A stretch of 17,075 nucleotides of DNA, from positions 1-17,075 of the forward strand of contig CAMQEO010000019.1 of NCBI GenBank assembly GCA_946999785.1, given 5' to 3'. The notes beneath the pieces were generated by a model. It saw nothing but the letters and a program-made list of their open reading frames with translations, had not been told where the DNA came from and ran no database searches. Shown in pieces: positions 1-7,411 of the stretch. Every line of letters starts with the position of its first letter. The first letter of the stretch is position 1. Source of the stretch: an uncultured Atopobium sp. GTDB taxonomy: Bacteria; Actinomycetota; Coriobacteriia; Coriobacteriales; Atopobiaceae. A program made the position numbers and the translations under genes.

Positions 1-446
1 GCACCGTATCCTAAACGATACCCAAACTTGTCAAAAACAAGGCCAGGTACAACTACAACCATAGACTTATCATAAGTTGCAACTTTCGTTATCTCTATCA
101 AGTTCGAAGGTTCACACGATGGCTCAAGAAGGCCAAACGGACCTTTGCAAAGCGTTGATAAGTCTTGCACTCGATAAAAATCAAGGTTGTGGCAAGCCTT
201 ATTAACACGAGGCAGTATGAGCTGTTTTTGGTCTACAAGCACGCGAGCAGCAAGCGTATGGGTATCGATTTCTTCGGCGAATGAATAATACAAACACACG
301 CTTTGAGCTTTATGATAGATAGAGCTTTGAACAAAATTTGAGATAATCTTTGAATCAGATTCATAGCGCTTTTGTGCACCAAGGGCGCAGCGCACATCCT
401 TATAATACATGCGCGCTTGCCGTTTTGCACATACGAATGAATCCAT
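1..446 (-). CDS. 5-formyltetrahydrofolate cyclo-ligase (partial, C-terminus outside window)
   Basis: Likely 5-formyltetrahydrofolate cyclo-ligase (MTHFS/YgfA family), which uses ATP to convert 5-formyl-THF to 5,10-methenyl-THF in cytoplasmic one-carbon metabolism. Reading leftward from ATG at 446 gives 148 codons without a stop up to the window edge. The N-terminus has the family's Lys/Arg-rich helix (MDSFVCAKRQAR, then an Arg-rich stretch). Around residue 60 there is a YYSFAEEIDTHTL segment like the family's Y-x-x-x-x-E-x-D motif, then LPRV. The visible end, PGLVFDKFGYRLGYG, is the conserved substrate/ATP loop just before the usual GGGYYD. About 40 residues should be missing. The start is 5 bases after the valS stop codon with only a weak G-rich Shine-Dalgarno inside valS, which suggests cotranscription and perhaps reinitiation. 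The family call is firm; the exact start is less so. Confidence 0.85.
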   Translation of the reverse strand, partial: MDSFVCAKRQARMYYKDVRCALGAQKRYESDSKIISNFVQSSIYHKAQSVCLYYSFAEEIDTHTLAARVLVDQKQLILPRVNKACHNLDFYRVQDLSTLCKGPFGLLEPSCEPSNLIEITKVATYDKSMVVVVPGLVFDKFGYRLGYG

Positions 447-451
447 AGATA

Positions 452-3139
452 CTACCCCAACTGCTGAAGTTGCGCGGATAAACTCTCTATCGTAGCATTA
501 AGCTCTTCTACATGGGCTTTCTTCTTATCAATAACCGCCTGTGCAGCCTTTGAAATAAAGGCCTCTTGGCTGAGAAGCTCCTGTACTTTGCTGCGCTCTG
601 AGTTAAGCTTTTCAAGTTCTTTTGAAAGACGCGTAGCTTCGGCGCGTAAGTCAACTAAACCGCCCAACTCAACAAAAATTTCTACGTCACCTTCGGCTGT
701 TGCAACACAGGTTTTTGGACGCGTAAAGTTTGAGACAAGATCAAGCGATTTTAAGCGACCAACATGAATAATAAACTCTTTTTGGGCGTCAATAACCTGT
801 GCCTTAGCTTCACTTGTCTTAACGGTAAGTGCAAGTTCTTCTTTTGGAGATAAACGATAACGAGCACGAATAGAGCGCACGGTAGAAATAAGCATCTTTG
901 CTAGTTCAAAGTTTGCTTCTGCTTTAGTATTAACAAACTGTTCGTAATCTTTGGCATCTGGCCAGGAAGCAAGCATAAGAAATGCAGCACGATGATCGTC
1001 TATACCAGACACCGGCAACATATCCCAAATTTCCTCGGTTACAAACGGAATAACGGGATGTAGAAGTCTAAGTGCCGTATCAAGAACAAATACGAGATTG
1101 CGCTGAACTTGTAATTTTTCGTCGGCAGTACCATTGAGCAAACGACCCTTACAGAGCTCAATATACCAGTCACACACCTCATTCCAGAAAAACGACTGAA
1201 TATCACGGGCATAGTCTCCAAAGGCATAGGTTTCGAGCTGTTCGGTAGTCTGTTTAACAACAGCTGCAAGACGGCTTAACATCCATGCGTCTTCCATTGT
1301 TTGAGCGCACGGTTTACCTGGAACATAGTCTTGCAAATTCATGTGCACAAAACGCGAAGCATTCCAAATCTTGGTGATAAACGAACGAGCTTGATCGGTA
1401 CGCGGACTTTCTTTAAGCTGCTTGGTCTTTTTATCGATAACGGCATCAAATTTAACATCTTGGTTAGTAGTAATAAGCGTTAAAAGATTGTAGCGCATAG
1501 CGTCGGCACCATACTTGTCGATAAGATCCATAGGGTTAACGCCATTGCCCTTACTTTTTGACATACGACTACCGTCTTTTGCCAAGATCGTTGCATAAAT
1601 GTACACATCTTTAAAAGGAATTTCATGTGTAAAGTAGAGCGAACTCATAATCATGCGCGCGACCCATAATGCAATAATATCGCGTGCGGTAACCAACACT
1701 TTGGTAGGATGATGTGCTTTAAGCTCGTCAGATGAAAAAGGCCACCCTTGTGTTGCAAATGTCCACAACTGAGAAGAAAACCAGGTATCCAATACGTTTT
1801 CATCTTGTGAGACATGCGAGGACGAACACTGCGGGCATACAGCCACATCTTCTAAACATGCATCTTCCCATCCACAATCAGCACAGGTAAATACGGGAAT
1901 ACGGTGACCCCACCAGAGTTGTCGAGAGATGCACCAATCTTTAAGGTTATCCATCCAAGTAAGATATGTTTGCGTCCACCTACTTGGATGAAATTGAATC
2001 TCTTGCGAAGTAACAGCTTCTTTAGCAGGTGTTTTGAGCTTATCAACCGCAACAAACCATTGTTGGGAAAGCCAGGGCTCAAGCGCCGTATCGCAGCGGT
2101 AACAATGCATAACCGAGTGGTTAAGATCTTCTATATGATCAAGCAAACCATGATCTTCAAACCACGAAACAATTGCCTTGCGCGCTTCGTTTCTATCCAT
2201 GCCCGAAAATTGTCCATAGCCGTCAACAACACATGCATGCTCATCAAAGACATTGATTTGTTCAAGATTATGTGTTTGACCCATAGCATAGTCATTTGGA
2301 TCGTGCGCAGGAGTAACCTTTACAAATCCGGTTCCAAATCCTTTATCAACATGCCAATCCGAAAAAATAGGAATCTCACGATTAACAATAGGTAGCAAAA
2401 CTTTTTTGCCAACAAGGCAAGCATTTTCGTCATCTTGAGGAGACACCGCAACACCTGTATCGCCTAGCATAGTCTCGGGACGAGTGGTAGCAACGGTGAT
2501 ATAAGTTATATCTCCTACTGGATCAACCAGTGGATAGCGCATATACCATAGGTGACCTTTTTCATCGCGATATTCTGCCTCATCATCAGAAATTGCCGTT
2601 GTACACACAGGACACCAGTTAACAATGCGTTTACCACGGTAAATGAGCTTATCATGATACCAATCAACAAAAACCTTGCGCACTGCATGTGCATACTCAT
2701 CGCTCATAGTAAACTTGGGATCACTCAAATCAATAGAGCAACCCATACGCTTAATTTGTGAAACAATAGTTCCACCATATTCACGCGTCCAATCCCAGCA
2801 TGCATCCAAAAACTTTTCGCGTCCAAGAGCCAGACGAGAAATTCCCTGGCTTTTAAGTTTTTTGTCTACCTTGGTTTGTGTAGCAATACCTGCATGATCG
2901 GTACCTAAAATCCAGCGTGTTGAGCGGCCGCGCATACGATTGTATCTAATATAGGTGTCTTGAATGGTATCGTCCATGGCATGACCCATATGAAGAATAC
3001 CCGTGACATTAGGAGGTGGAATAACAACCGTGCAATCACCAACACCTTTGCTACGTTTGTAGCATCCAGCTTGGATCCATTGCTCAATAAGTTTTGGTTC
3101 AACCTCTAAAGGATTGTATGTTTTTGGCATTTGCTCCAC
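452..3139 (-). CDS. valS: valine--tRNA ligase
   Basis: Cytoplasmic class I aminoacyl-tRNA synthetase that charges tRNA-Val and edits mischarged threonine. At 895 residues it is full length. The nucleotide-binding HMGH is at residues 50-53 and RMSKS at 525-529. The CP1 editing domain lies between, with ATTRPETMLGD (217-227) and TPAHDPNDY (276-284). A CxxC pair at 419/422 with another at 435/438 is a probable zinc site. The last 70 residues form the Lys/Glu-rich coiled-coil arm typical of ValRS. The start is GTG at 3139, chosen because AGAGGG sits 7 bases upstream; the ATG three codons in has GGAG only 3 bases away. It follows the clpX terminator, so it should have its own promoter, and it probably forms a two-gene unit with the downstream folate cyclo-ligase. 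No T-box is visible in its leader. Confidence 0.97.
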   Translation of the reverse strand: MEQMPKTYNPLEVEPKLIEQWIQAGCYKRSKGVGDCTVVIPPPNVTGILHMGHAMDDTIQDTYIRYNRMRGRSTRWILGTDHAGIATQTKVDKKLKSQGISRLALGREKFLDACWDWTREYGGTIVSQIKRMGCSIDLSDPKFTMSDEYAHAVRKVFVDWYHDKLIYRGKRIVNWCPVCTTAISDDEAEYRDEKGHLWYMRYPLVDPVGDITYITVATTRPETMLGDTGVAVSPQDDENACLVGKKVLLPIVNREIPIFSDWHVDKGFGTGFVKVTPAHDPNDYAMGQTHNLEQINVFDEHACVVDGYGQFSGMDRNEARKAIVSWFEDHGLLDHIEDLNHSVMHCYRCDTALEPWLSQQWFVAVDKLKTPAKEAVTSQEIQFHPSRWTQTYLTWMDNLKDWCISRQLWWGHRIPVFTCADCGWEDACLEDVAVCPQCSSSHVSQDENVLDTWFSSQLWTFATQGWPFSSDELKAHHPTKVLVTARDIIALWVARMIMSSLYFTHEIPFKDVYIYATILAKDGSRMSKSKGNGVNPMDLIDKYGADAMRYNLLTLITTNQDVKFDAVIDKKTKQLKESPRTDQARSFITKIWNASRFVHMNLQDYVPGKPCAQTMEDAWMLSRLAAVVKQTTEQLETYAFGDYARDIQSFFWNEVCDWYIELCKGRLLNGTADEKLQVQRNLVFVLDTALRLLHPVIPFVTEEIWDMLPVSGIDDHRAAFLMLASWPDAKDYEQFVNTKAEANFELAKMLISTVRSIRARYRLSPKEELALTVKTSEAKAQVIDAQKEFIIHVGRLKSLDLVSNFTRPKTCVATAEGDVEIFVELGGLVDLRAEATRLSKELEKLNSERSKVQELLSQEAFISKAAQAVIDKKKAHVEELNATIESLSAQLQQLG

Positions 3140-3350
3140 AGGGCATCCCTCTTTATGTGACGATAACCAGCAGTTAACACCTTATTGTACCTGTTTAGAA
3201 AAAGAAAAGCGTGCAAGACTTTTGTCTTTTCTTAAGCAACTTGTAATAAGTATAACCGAACATGTGTTTGCTTGCACGACAAAGATACATAACCGCAGGA
3301 TTAAAGAATCTATTCATTTAAATCACACAATGCTTACATCAATGCTTACC
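3140..3350 (-). other. valS leader and probable promoter region
   Basis: This is a gene-free stretch between the clpX terminator and valS. Read on the minus strand it is AT-rich. It contains a possible -10 box TATACT at 3254-3249, without a convincing -35, and a second TACAAT near 3189-3184 that also lacks a well-spaced -35. The 7-base inverted repeat GTGCAAG (3211-3217) / CTTGCAC (3271-3277) brackets this area. There is no T-box consensus and no convincing ORF. The promoter position is a guess. Confidence 0.25.
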
Positions 3351-3380
3351 TATAAGAAAGCCCCTGGATAAACCAGAGGC
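3351..3380 (-). terminator. intrinsic terminator after clpX
   Basis: On the minus strand GCCTCTGG (3380-3373), loop TTTAT, CCAGGGGC (3367-3360) forms an 8-bp stem with one T-G wobble. It is followed directly by CTTTCTTAT. The wobble becomes an A-C mismatch on the plus strand, and the T-rich tail exists only on the minus strand, so the orientation is clear. It lies about 128 bases past the clpX stop codon and separates clp from valS. Confidence 0.75.
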
Positions 3381-3507
3381 ATATATACGCACCTATAGTA
3401 TGGAGCGCATTATGGGCACGCACTACAGGCACACACTATGATCGTTGTAAGCGTGCGGTACAAAAAACATGCATTACAAACGCATTGCAAGCTCGTTATG
3501 CTGCACA
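3381..3507 (-). other. clpX 3' untranslated stretch
   Basis: This is non-coding sequence between the clpX stop codon and its terminator. It holds a short imperfect direct repeat, GGCACGCACTA at 3415 and GGCACACACTA at 3428 (period 13), and no ORF or RNA gene that I recognise. Confidence 0.35.
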
Positions 3508-4884
3508 TTACTCTTTCTTAAGCGCCTTAAATAGACCATGTTTGCGCTCTTCGTGATCTTCTTCGGTAATACGCAATGGTTGTTCGGTTCCTTCTACCGC
3601 CTCTTTAGTAACAACAACCTTTACAATAGAGAGATCAGAAGGCAAATCGAACATGGTATTTTGCAGTGTTGCTTCACATATTGCACGAAGACCACGAGCA
3701 CCGGTATTACGCTTAAGCGCAAGAGATGCAATTTCGCGGAGAGCCTCATCTTTAAATTCGAGTTCAACGCCTTCAATTTCAAACATACGCTTGTATTGTT
3801 TAACAATTGCGTTTTTTGGCTCAATCAAAATTTTAACAAGATCGTCTTCCGTAAGCTCTTTAGTAGTGGTTATAACTGGAATTCTACCAATAAACTCAGG
3901 GATAATACCAAATTTATGCAAATCTTGAGGCATAACTTTACTCATAAGCTCATCTTGGTTGTCATCAACCTTACGCGCAAGCTGCGCATTAAAACCAATA
4001 CCCTTTTCTCCAATACGATCAGCAACAATTTTGTCCAATCCAACAAATGCACCACCGCAGATAAAGAGAATGTTTTGCGTGTTAATATGAATGAGCTCTT
4101 GACTAGGATGCTTTCTGCCCCCTTGTGGAGGAACACTTGCATTGGTGCCTTCCAAAATTTTAAGAAGCGCTTGTTGTACACCTTCACCCGATACATCGCG
4201 TGTAATAGAGAGGTTTTCTGCTTTACGAGCAATTTTGTCGATCTCGTCGATATATACAATACCCACTTCTGCGCGCGCAACGTCACCATCAGCGGCAGTA
4301 ATGAGCTTAAGCAGAATGTTTTCGACGTCTTCGCCAACATAACCAGCTTCGGTAAGCGTTGTGGCATCGGCAATTGCAAAAGGAACTTCCAAAAAACGCG
4401 CAAGGGTTTGCGCAAGTAAAGTTTTACCTGTACCCGTTGGACCAAGCAACAAAATGTTACTCTTGGCAAGCTCTACTTCCTCTGGTTTAGCATCATCACT
4501 GCGATTAATGTCTTCATCAATAGAGGCATCGTTAGTCATAACACGACGATAGTGATTGTACACGGCAACGCTCATAGCACGTTTTGCCGCCTCTTGCCCC
4601 ATCACGTATTGAGACAGTTCATCATAAATTTCGTGAGGAGTGGGAAGATTATTAAGCTTCAGACCTGGATCTTTAGGCTTTTGAGTGTCCTCTTGCGGAG
4701 TCAGCCGTGCATTTGGGTTATCTGAGTAATTCTGCTCACTTTTTGAAAGTATATCGCAGCACTCGGCAATACACTCATCACATATAAAAACACCGTCGGG
4801 TCCTTGAATAAGTTTATTGGCTTGAGCACGAGTTTTACCGCAAAATGAACAAATGAAACCTTGTTCACCAGAATGCAATGCCAT
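3508..4884 (-). CDS. clpX: ATP-dependent Clp protease ATP-binding subunit ClpX
   Basis: AAA+ unfoldase that recognises tagged or damaged proteins and threads them into ClpP in the cytoplasm. The 458 residues begin with a C4 zinc-binding domain (Cys12, Cys15, Cys35, Cys38). The AAA+ core follows, with Walker A GPTGTGKT (148-155), pore loop GYVG (181-184), Walker B IVYIDE (209-214), the ClpP-docking IGF loop (296-298) and sensor-2 GARGLR (395-400). All key elements are present. The length is slightly above the usual 420-430 residues, from a charged insert around 118-138 and an acidic/basic C-terminal tail. The ATG is preceded by TAAGGAG at a 5-base spacing, a strong ribosome-binding site. clpX follows clpP after 100 bases, with no terminator seen between them, so the two are probably cotranscribed. 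Confidence 0.98.
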   Translation of the reverse strand: MALHSGEQGFICSFCGKTRAQANKLIQGPDGVFICDECIAECCDILSKSEQNYSDNPNARLTPQEDTQKPKDPGLKLNNLPTPHEIYDELSQYVMGQEAAKRAMSVAVYNHYRRVMTNDASIDEDINRSDDAKPEEVELAKSNILLLGPTGTGKTLLAQTLARFLEVPFAIADATTLTEAGYVGEDVENILLKLITAADGDVARAEVGIVYIDEIDKIARKAENLSITRDVSGEGVQQALLKILEGTNASVPPQGGRKHPSQELIHINTQNILFICGGAFVGLDKIVADRIGEKGIGFNAQLARKVDDNQDELMSKVMPQDLHKFGIIPEFIGRIPVITTTKELTEDDLVKILIEPKNAIVKQYKRMFEIEGVELEFKDEALREIASLALKRNTGARGLRAICEATLQNTMFDLPSDLSIVKVVVTKEAVEGTEQPLRITEEDHEERKHGLFKALKKE

Positions 4885-4984
4885 ACAGACTCCTTACCTG
4901 CCTTAGATGTTATACGACCAAAATGTTAATAGGTATATTTGCTGCTACGTTGTACACAGACTCATAGCAAACACGCGTGCAAAC

Positions 4985-5599
4985 CTATTCTGCTTGCTCA
5001 GCACGCGATGTGATAACCTTATCAACCAAACCATAATCACATGCTTCTTGCGCACGCATGTAGTTATCACGTTCGGTATCTTGGTTGATTTTTTCAACCG
5101 TTTGACCTGTATATTGGGCCAAAAGTTCGTTCATGTGATTACGGATCCACTTAGCTTCATCTGCAACAATTTGAATATCGGTCTGCTGACCTTGTGCGCC
5201 CGAACTTGGTTGATGAATCATAACCATAGAATTAGGGAGACACATGCGCTTGCCTTTTGCACCAGCTGCAAGCAAAACAGATGCCATAGAAGCCGCCATA
5301 CCAACACAGATAGTAGAAACGTCGGGCTTAATAAAGTTCATGGTGTCTAAAATGCCCAATCCAGAGTAAACTTCACCACCAGGTGAATCAATATACAACG
5401 CAATATCCTTATCAGGATCTTGACTTTCAAGATGAAGCAGCTGTGCAATAACCAAATTAGCTGAATCACGAGTAATAGCTTCACCCAAAAACACAATACG
5501 GTCGTTTAACAGACGAGAAAATATATCATAGCTACGCTCACCACGAGGCGTTTGTTCGACAACATATGGAATAAGCGGTGTTGCTGTTGGAGTAATCAT
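4985..5599 (-). CDS. clpP: ATP-dependent Clp protease proteolytic subunit ClpP
   Basis: Serine peptidase that assembles into the tetradecameric barrel served by ClpX and other Clp ATPases. At 204 residues it has the normal length. The catalytic triad is intact: Ser104 in MAASMAS, His129 in MIHQPSSG and Asp178 in TERDNYM. The spacings of 25 and 49 residues are the same as in E. coli ClpP. The oligomer-contact segment DIALYIDSPGG (65-75) is present. ATG at 5599 is preceded by GGAAGGGA, a good ribosome-binding site. The gene lies between tig and clpX, the classic tig-clpP-clpX order. Its leader is unusual: a terminator-like hairpin ends only about 18 bases before the start codon (separate entry), which implies control by read-through or attenuation. 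Confidence 0.98.
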   Translation of the reverse strand: MITPTATPLIPYVVEQTPRGERSYDIFSRLLNDRIVFLGEAITRDSANLVIAQLLHLESQDPDKDIALYIDSPGGEVYSGLGILDTMNFIKPDVSTICVGMAASMASVLLAAGAKGKRMCLPNSMVMIHQPSSGAQGQQTDIQIVADEAKWIRNHMNELLAQYTGQTVEKINQDTERDNYMRAQEACDYGLVDKVITSRAEQAE

Positions 5600-5616
5600 A
5601 CATTCCCTTCCGGTTG

Positions 5617-5650
5617 AAAAATGCGCTTCGAGAAGAAGACCCGAAGCGCA
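5617..5650 (-). terminator. terminator-like hairpin in the clpP leader
   Basis: On the minus strand TGCGCTTCG (5650-5642), an 11-base loop, and CGAAGCGCA (5630-5622) form a perfect 9-bp stem followed by TTTTT (5621-5617). This is a textbook Rho-independent terminator. It lies between tig and clpP, but only about 18 bases upstream of the clpP ATG, so no promoter for clpP can fit after it. It may end most tig transcripts with partial read-through, or act as an attenuator. Confidence 0.7.
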
Positions 5651-5691
5651 AAGCGTACGCCAATAAGAACAAAATATTACGCTATACTCAC

Positions 5692-5713
5692 GCTATATTT
5701 GTTTTAATATAGC
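5692..5713. promoter_or_regulatory. inverted repeat upstream of clpP, candidate operator
   Basis: GCTATATT (5692-5699), a 6-base spacer and AATATAGC (5706-5713) form a perfect 8-bp inverted repeat. A further GCTATA copy lies just to the left at about 5681-5686. It sits between the tig stop codon and the clpP leader hairpin, where a clpP promoter would be expected. The sequence is AT-rich and TATA-like, so part of it could serve as a -10 box. It does not match CtsR, HrcA/CIRCE, HspR or ClgR sites as I know them. Confidence 0.35.
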
Positions 5714-5765
5714 ACGACCTACATGCACATAAACAAACTCTTTATTCTTAGTTGCTCTACGTAGT

Positions 5766-7169
5766 TTACTTTTCAGTCTTAGCAGTCTTTTTTTCGGCAG
5801 CTTTTGAAGATGCTTTATCAGCAGACTTTTTAGAAGTTTTCTTAGGTGCTTTTGCTTTTTTCTCTGCATCTTTGTTTGCTTGAGCAACCTCATCAACAAC
5901 TTCTACGCTTGCATTCTCAACAAGCCACTTAACAGCCTTGCTTCTACGGATGGATTCACGAATTGCAGGCATTTGACCGTTTTTCTTGAATTGATCCATC
6001 TGCTTTTTATAATCTTTACCAACGCTTTTGAACTCTTCTTCTACATCAGCTTCGGTTGCCTCCAAATTAAGCTTATTGGCAATGGCGTTAAGTGCCAAAG
6101 ACTGACGAGCGCGCTCTTGTGCTTGTACGTGAAGATCTGCTAAGAAGTCATCAGACTTGATACCACGTGAAGCAAGATACATATCAAGTGTTGCACCTTG
6201 ACGTTGCAGCTGGCTTAAGAACTCGTTGGCAAGCTCAGAAAATACCTGCTTTTGATAATCTTCAGGAACCTCATCAAGTTTGAGATGTTCACCCATAGCC
6301 TCTACAACACGGTCTTCTTTAAGAGAAGGTAAGGAGGTTTTCTTATCGTTTTCGATCTCTTCTTTAATAGCAGCGCGAAGCTTCTCAACGGTATCAAATC
6401 CCATTGATTTTTTAGCAAACTCATCGGTAAGCTCGGGTTTCACAGCACGCTTAAGAGTTTTAAGCGTAACGTTTACCTTAACAGGAGTTTCTTTTTTGTC
6501 CTCTTTACGAACCCAAGAAATCTCTTTGCTTTCATCAAGCTTCATACCAGTAACGCCTTGGGCAAACTCTTGAGGAATATACGGACTATCAAGAACAAAT
6601 TGACGCGCTGAACCCTCAAACTCTGGAAGACCTTCGATGTTTTTAACATCTAATACAACAACGCTCGACTCAGTTGCTTGCTTGGCATCCTTATCTTCTT
6701 CGTAAGTTGTGTTATACGATAACAGCTGGTCAATTTGACGATCGATCTCGGCGTCAGTTGCATGCTCTGGAGGCATAGTAATAGAAGGAGCGTCATAGGT
6801 ATCAAGCTCGCACACAGGAGGAACGCTCACAAGAGCCTCTACCGTAAAGTCTTTATGCTCTTCTACCAATTTTGGATCTTCGCCGTAATCAGGCTTGCTG
6901 ATGGCAACAATATCAAGCTCATCAAGCATTTGCGGCTGTACGTTTTGAATAAGATCCTCGGTTGCCTGCGCAAACACAGCTTGTTTACCAACAATACCGT
7001 TAATTACAGGACGAGGAGCACGGCCTCTTCTAAAGCCTTGAAATGCATATTTTTTTGCAATGTCTTTATATGCACCGTCAATCGCTGCGTCGACATCGGT
7101 TGCGGATACAGTTACAGTAATTTTGACCTTATCATTTGAGGTCTTATCAGCAGTGGCAGTGATATTCAA
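5766..7169 (-). CDS. tig: trigger factor (ribosome-associated chaperone)
   Basis: Trigger factor binds ribosomal protein uL23 at the exit tunnel and shields nascent chains. The ribosome-docking signature GFRRGRAPRP is at residues 45-54. A divergent FKBP-type segment lies around 160-245, recognisable by the PEFEGSARQF and EFAQGVTGM stretches. A helical C-terminal domain follows. At 467 residues it is longer than the usual 430 or so, because residues from about 429 form a tail made mainly of Lys, Ala, Ser and Thr. The start is TTG at 7169, chosen because GGAGG lies 4 bases upstream, translation then runs directly into the normal N-terminal beta-strand, and no ATG is available nearby. The gene lies 58 bases after tRNA-Leu, and no clear promoter is visible in that gap, so it may be read through the tRNA. 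It is followed by clpP. Confidence 0.96.
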   Translation of the reverse strand: MNITATADKTSNDKVKITVTVSATDVDAAIDGAYKDIAKKYAFQGFRRGRAPRPVINGIVGKQAVFAQATEDLIQNVQPQMLDELDIVAISKPDYGEDPKLVEEHKDFTVEALVSVPPVCELDTYDAPSITMPPEHATDAEIDRQIDQLLSYNTTYEEDKDAKQATESSVVVLDVKNIEGLPEFEGSARQFVLDSPYIPQEFAQGVTGMKLDESKEISWVRKEDKKETPVKVNVTLKTLKRAVKPELTDEFAKKSMGFDTVEKLRAAIKEEIENDKKTSLPSLKEDRVVEAMGEHLKLDEVPEDYQKQVFSELANEFLSQLQRQGATLDMYLASRGIKSDDFLADLHVQAQERARQSLALNAIANKLNLEATEADVEEEFKSVGKDYKKQMDQFKKNGQMPAIRESIRRSKAVKWLVENASVEVVDEVAQANKDAEKKAKAPKKTSKKSADKASSKAAEKKTAKTEK

Positions 7170-7227
7170 GGTTCCTCCAGTATTCCTTATGCCTGTATGG
7201 TGTGACAGACAACTTATTTCTCTATGT

Positions 7228-7315
7228 TGGTGCGGGCGAAAGGACTTGAACCTTCACGAGTACAATACTCACCAGATCCTAAGTCTGGCGCGTCTGCCAA
7301 TTCCGCCACGCTCGC
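7228..7315 (-). tRNA. tRNA-Leu (anticodon UAG)
   Basis: This 88-base tRNA has an encoded CCA end. Reading on the minus strand, acceptor GCGAGCG faces CGCCCGC, the D-arm is TGGCGGAATTGGCAGACGC, the anticodon stem CCAGA/TCTGG encloses loop CTTAGGA (anticodon TAG), and a long variable arm precedes the GGTTCAAGTCC T-arm. The long variable arm and discriminator A fit class II tRNA-Leu reading CUA/CUN codons. One acceptor pair is an A-C mismatch (4:69). The gene sits between the acyltransferase and tig. Confidence 0.95.
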
Positions 7316-7411
7316 AAACTAACATACAACTTATGCATGATACCAAAGCTTACACCTTAAGGTAGACATTAATTGTATCTTTCCATAGAGTTTCTTAAAA
7401 AATATAAAATT

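Noticed and set aside
233..430. 65-residue ORF on the minus strand near the left edge
   Set aside because: It lies in a different frame within the folate cyclo-ligase gene, whose own frame is open to the window edge and shows clear family motifs.
3140..3350. T-box riboswitch in front of valS
   Set aside because: No T-box consensus (AGGGTGG..ACCGCG-like) and no antiterminator/terminator pair appear between the possible promoter and the GTG start.
3538..4419. 293-residue plus-strand ORF
   Set aside because: It is antisense to clpX, composed of Asn/Phe/Cys-rich shadow sequence with no ribosome-binding site or family motif.
5600..5765. CIRCE, CtsR, HspR or ClgR operator for clpP
   Set aside because: None of TTAGCACTC-N9-GAGTGCTAA, GGTCAAA repeats, CTTGAGT-N7-ACTCAAG or GTTCGC-type sites is present.
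7060..7365. 101-residue plus-strand ORF
   Set aside because: It runs antisense to tRNA-Leu and the tig start; sequences like CGRKDLNLHEYNTHQ are the well-known false translation of tRNA genes.
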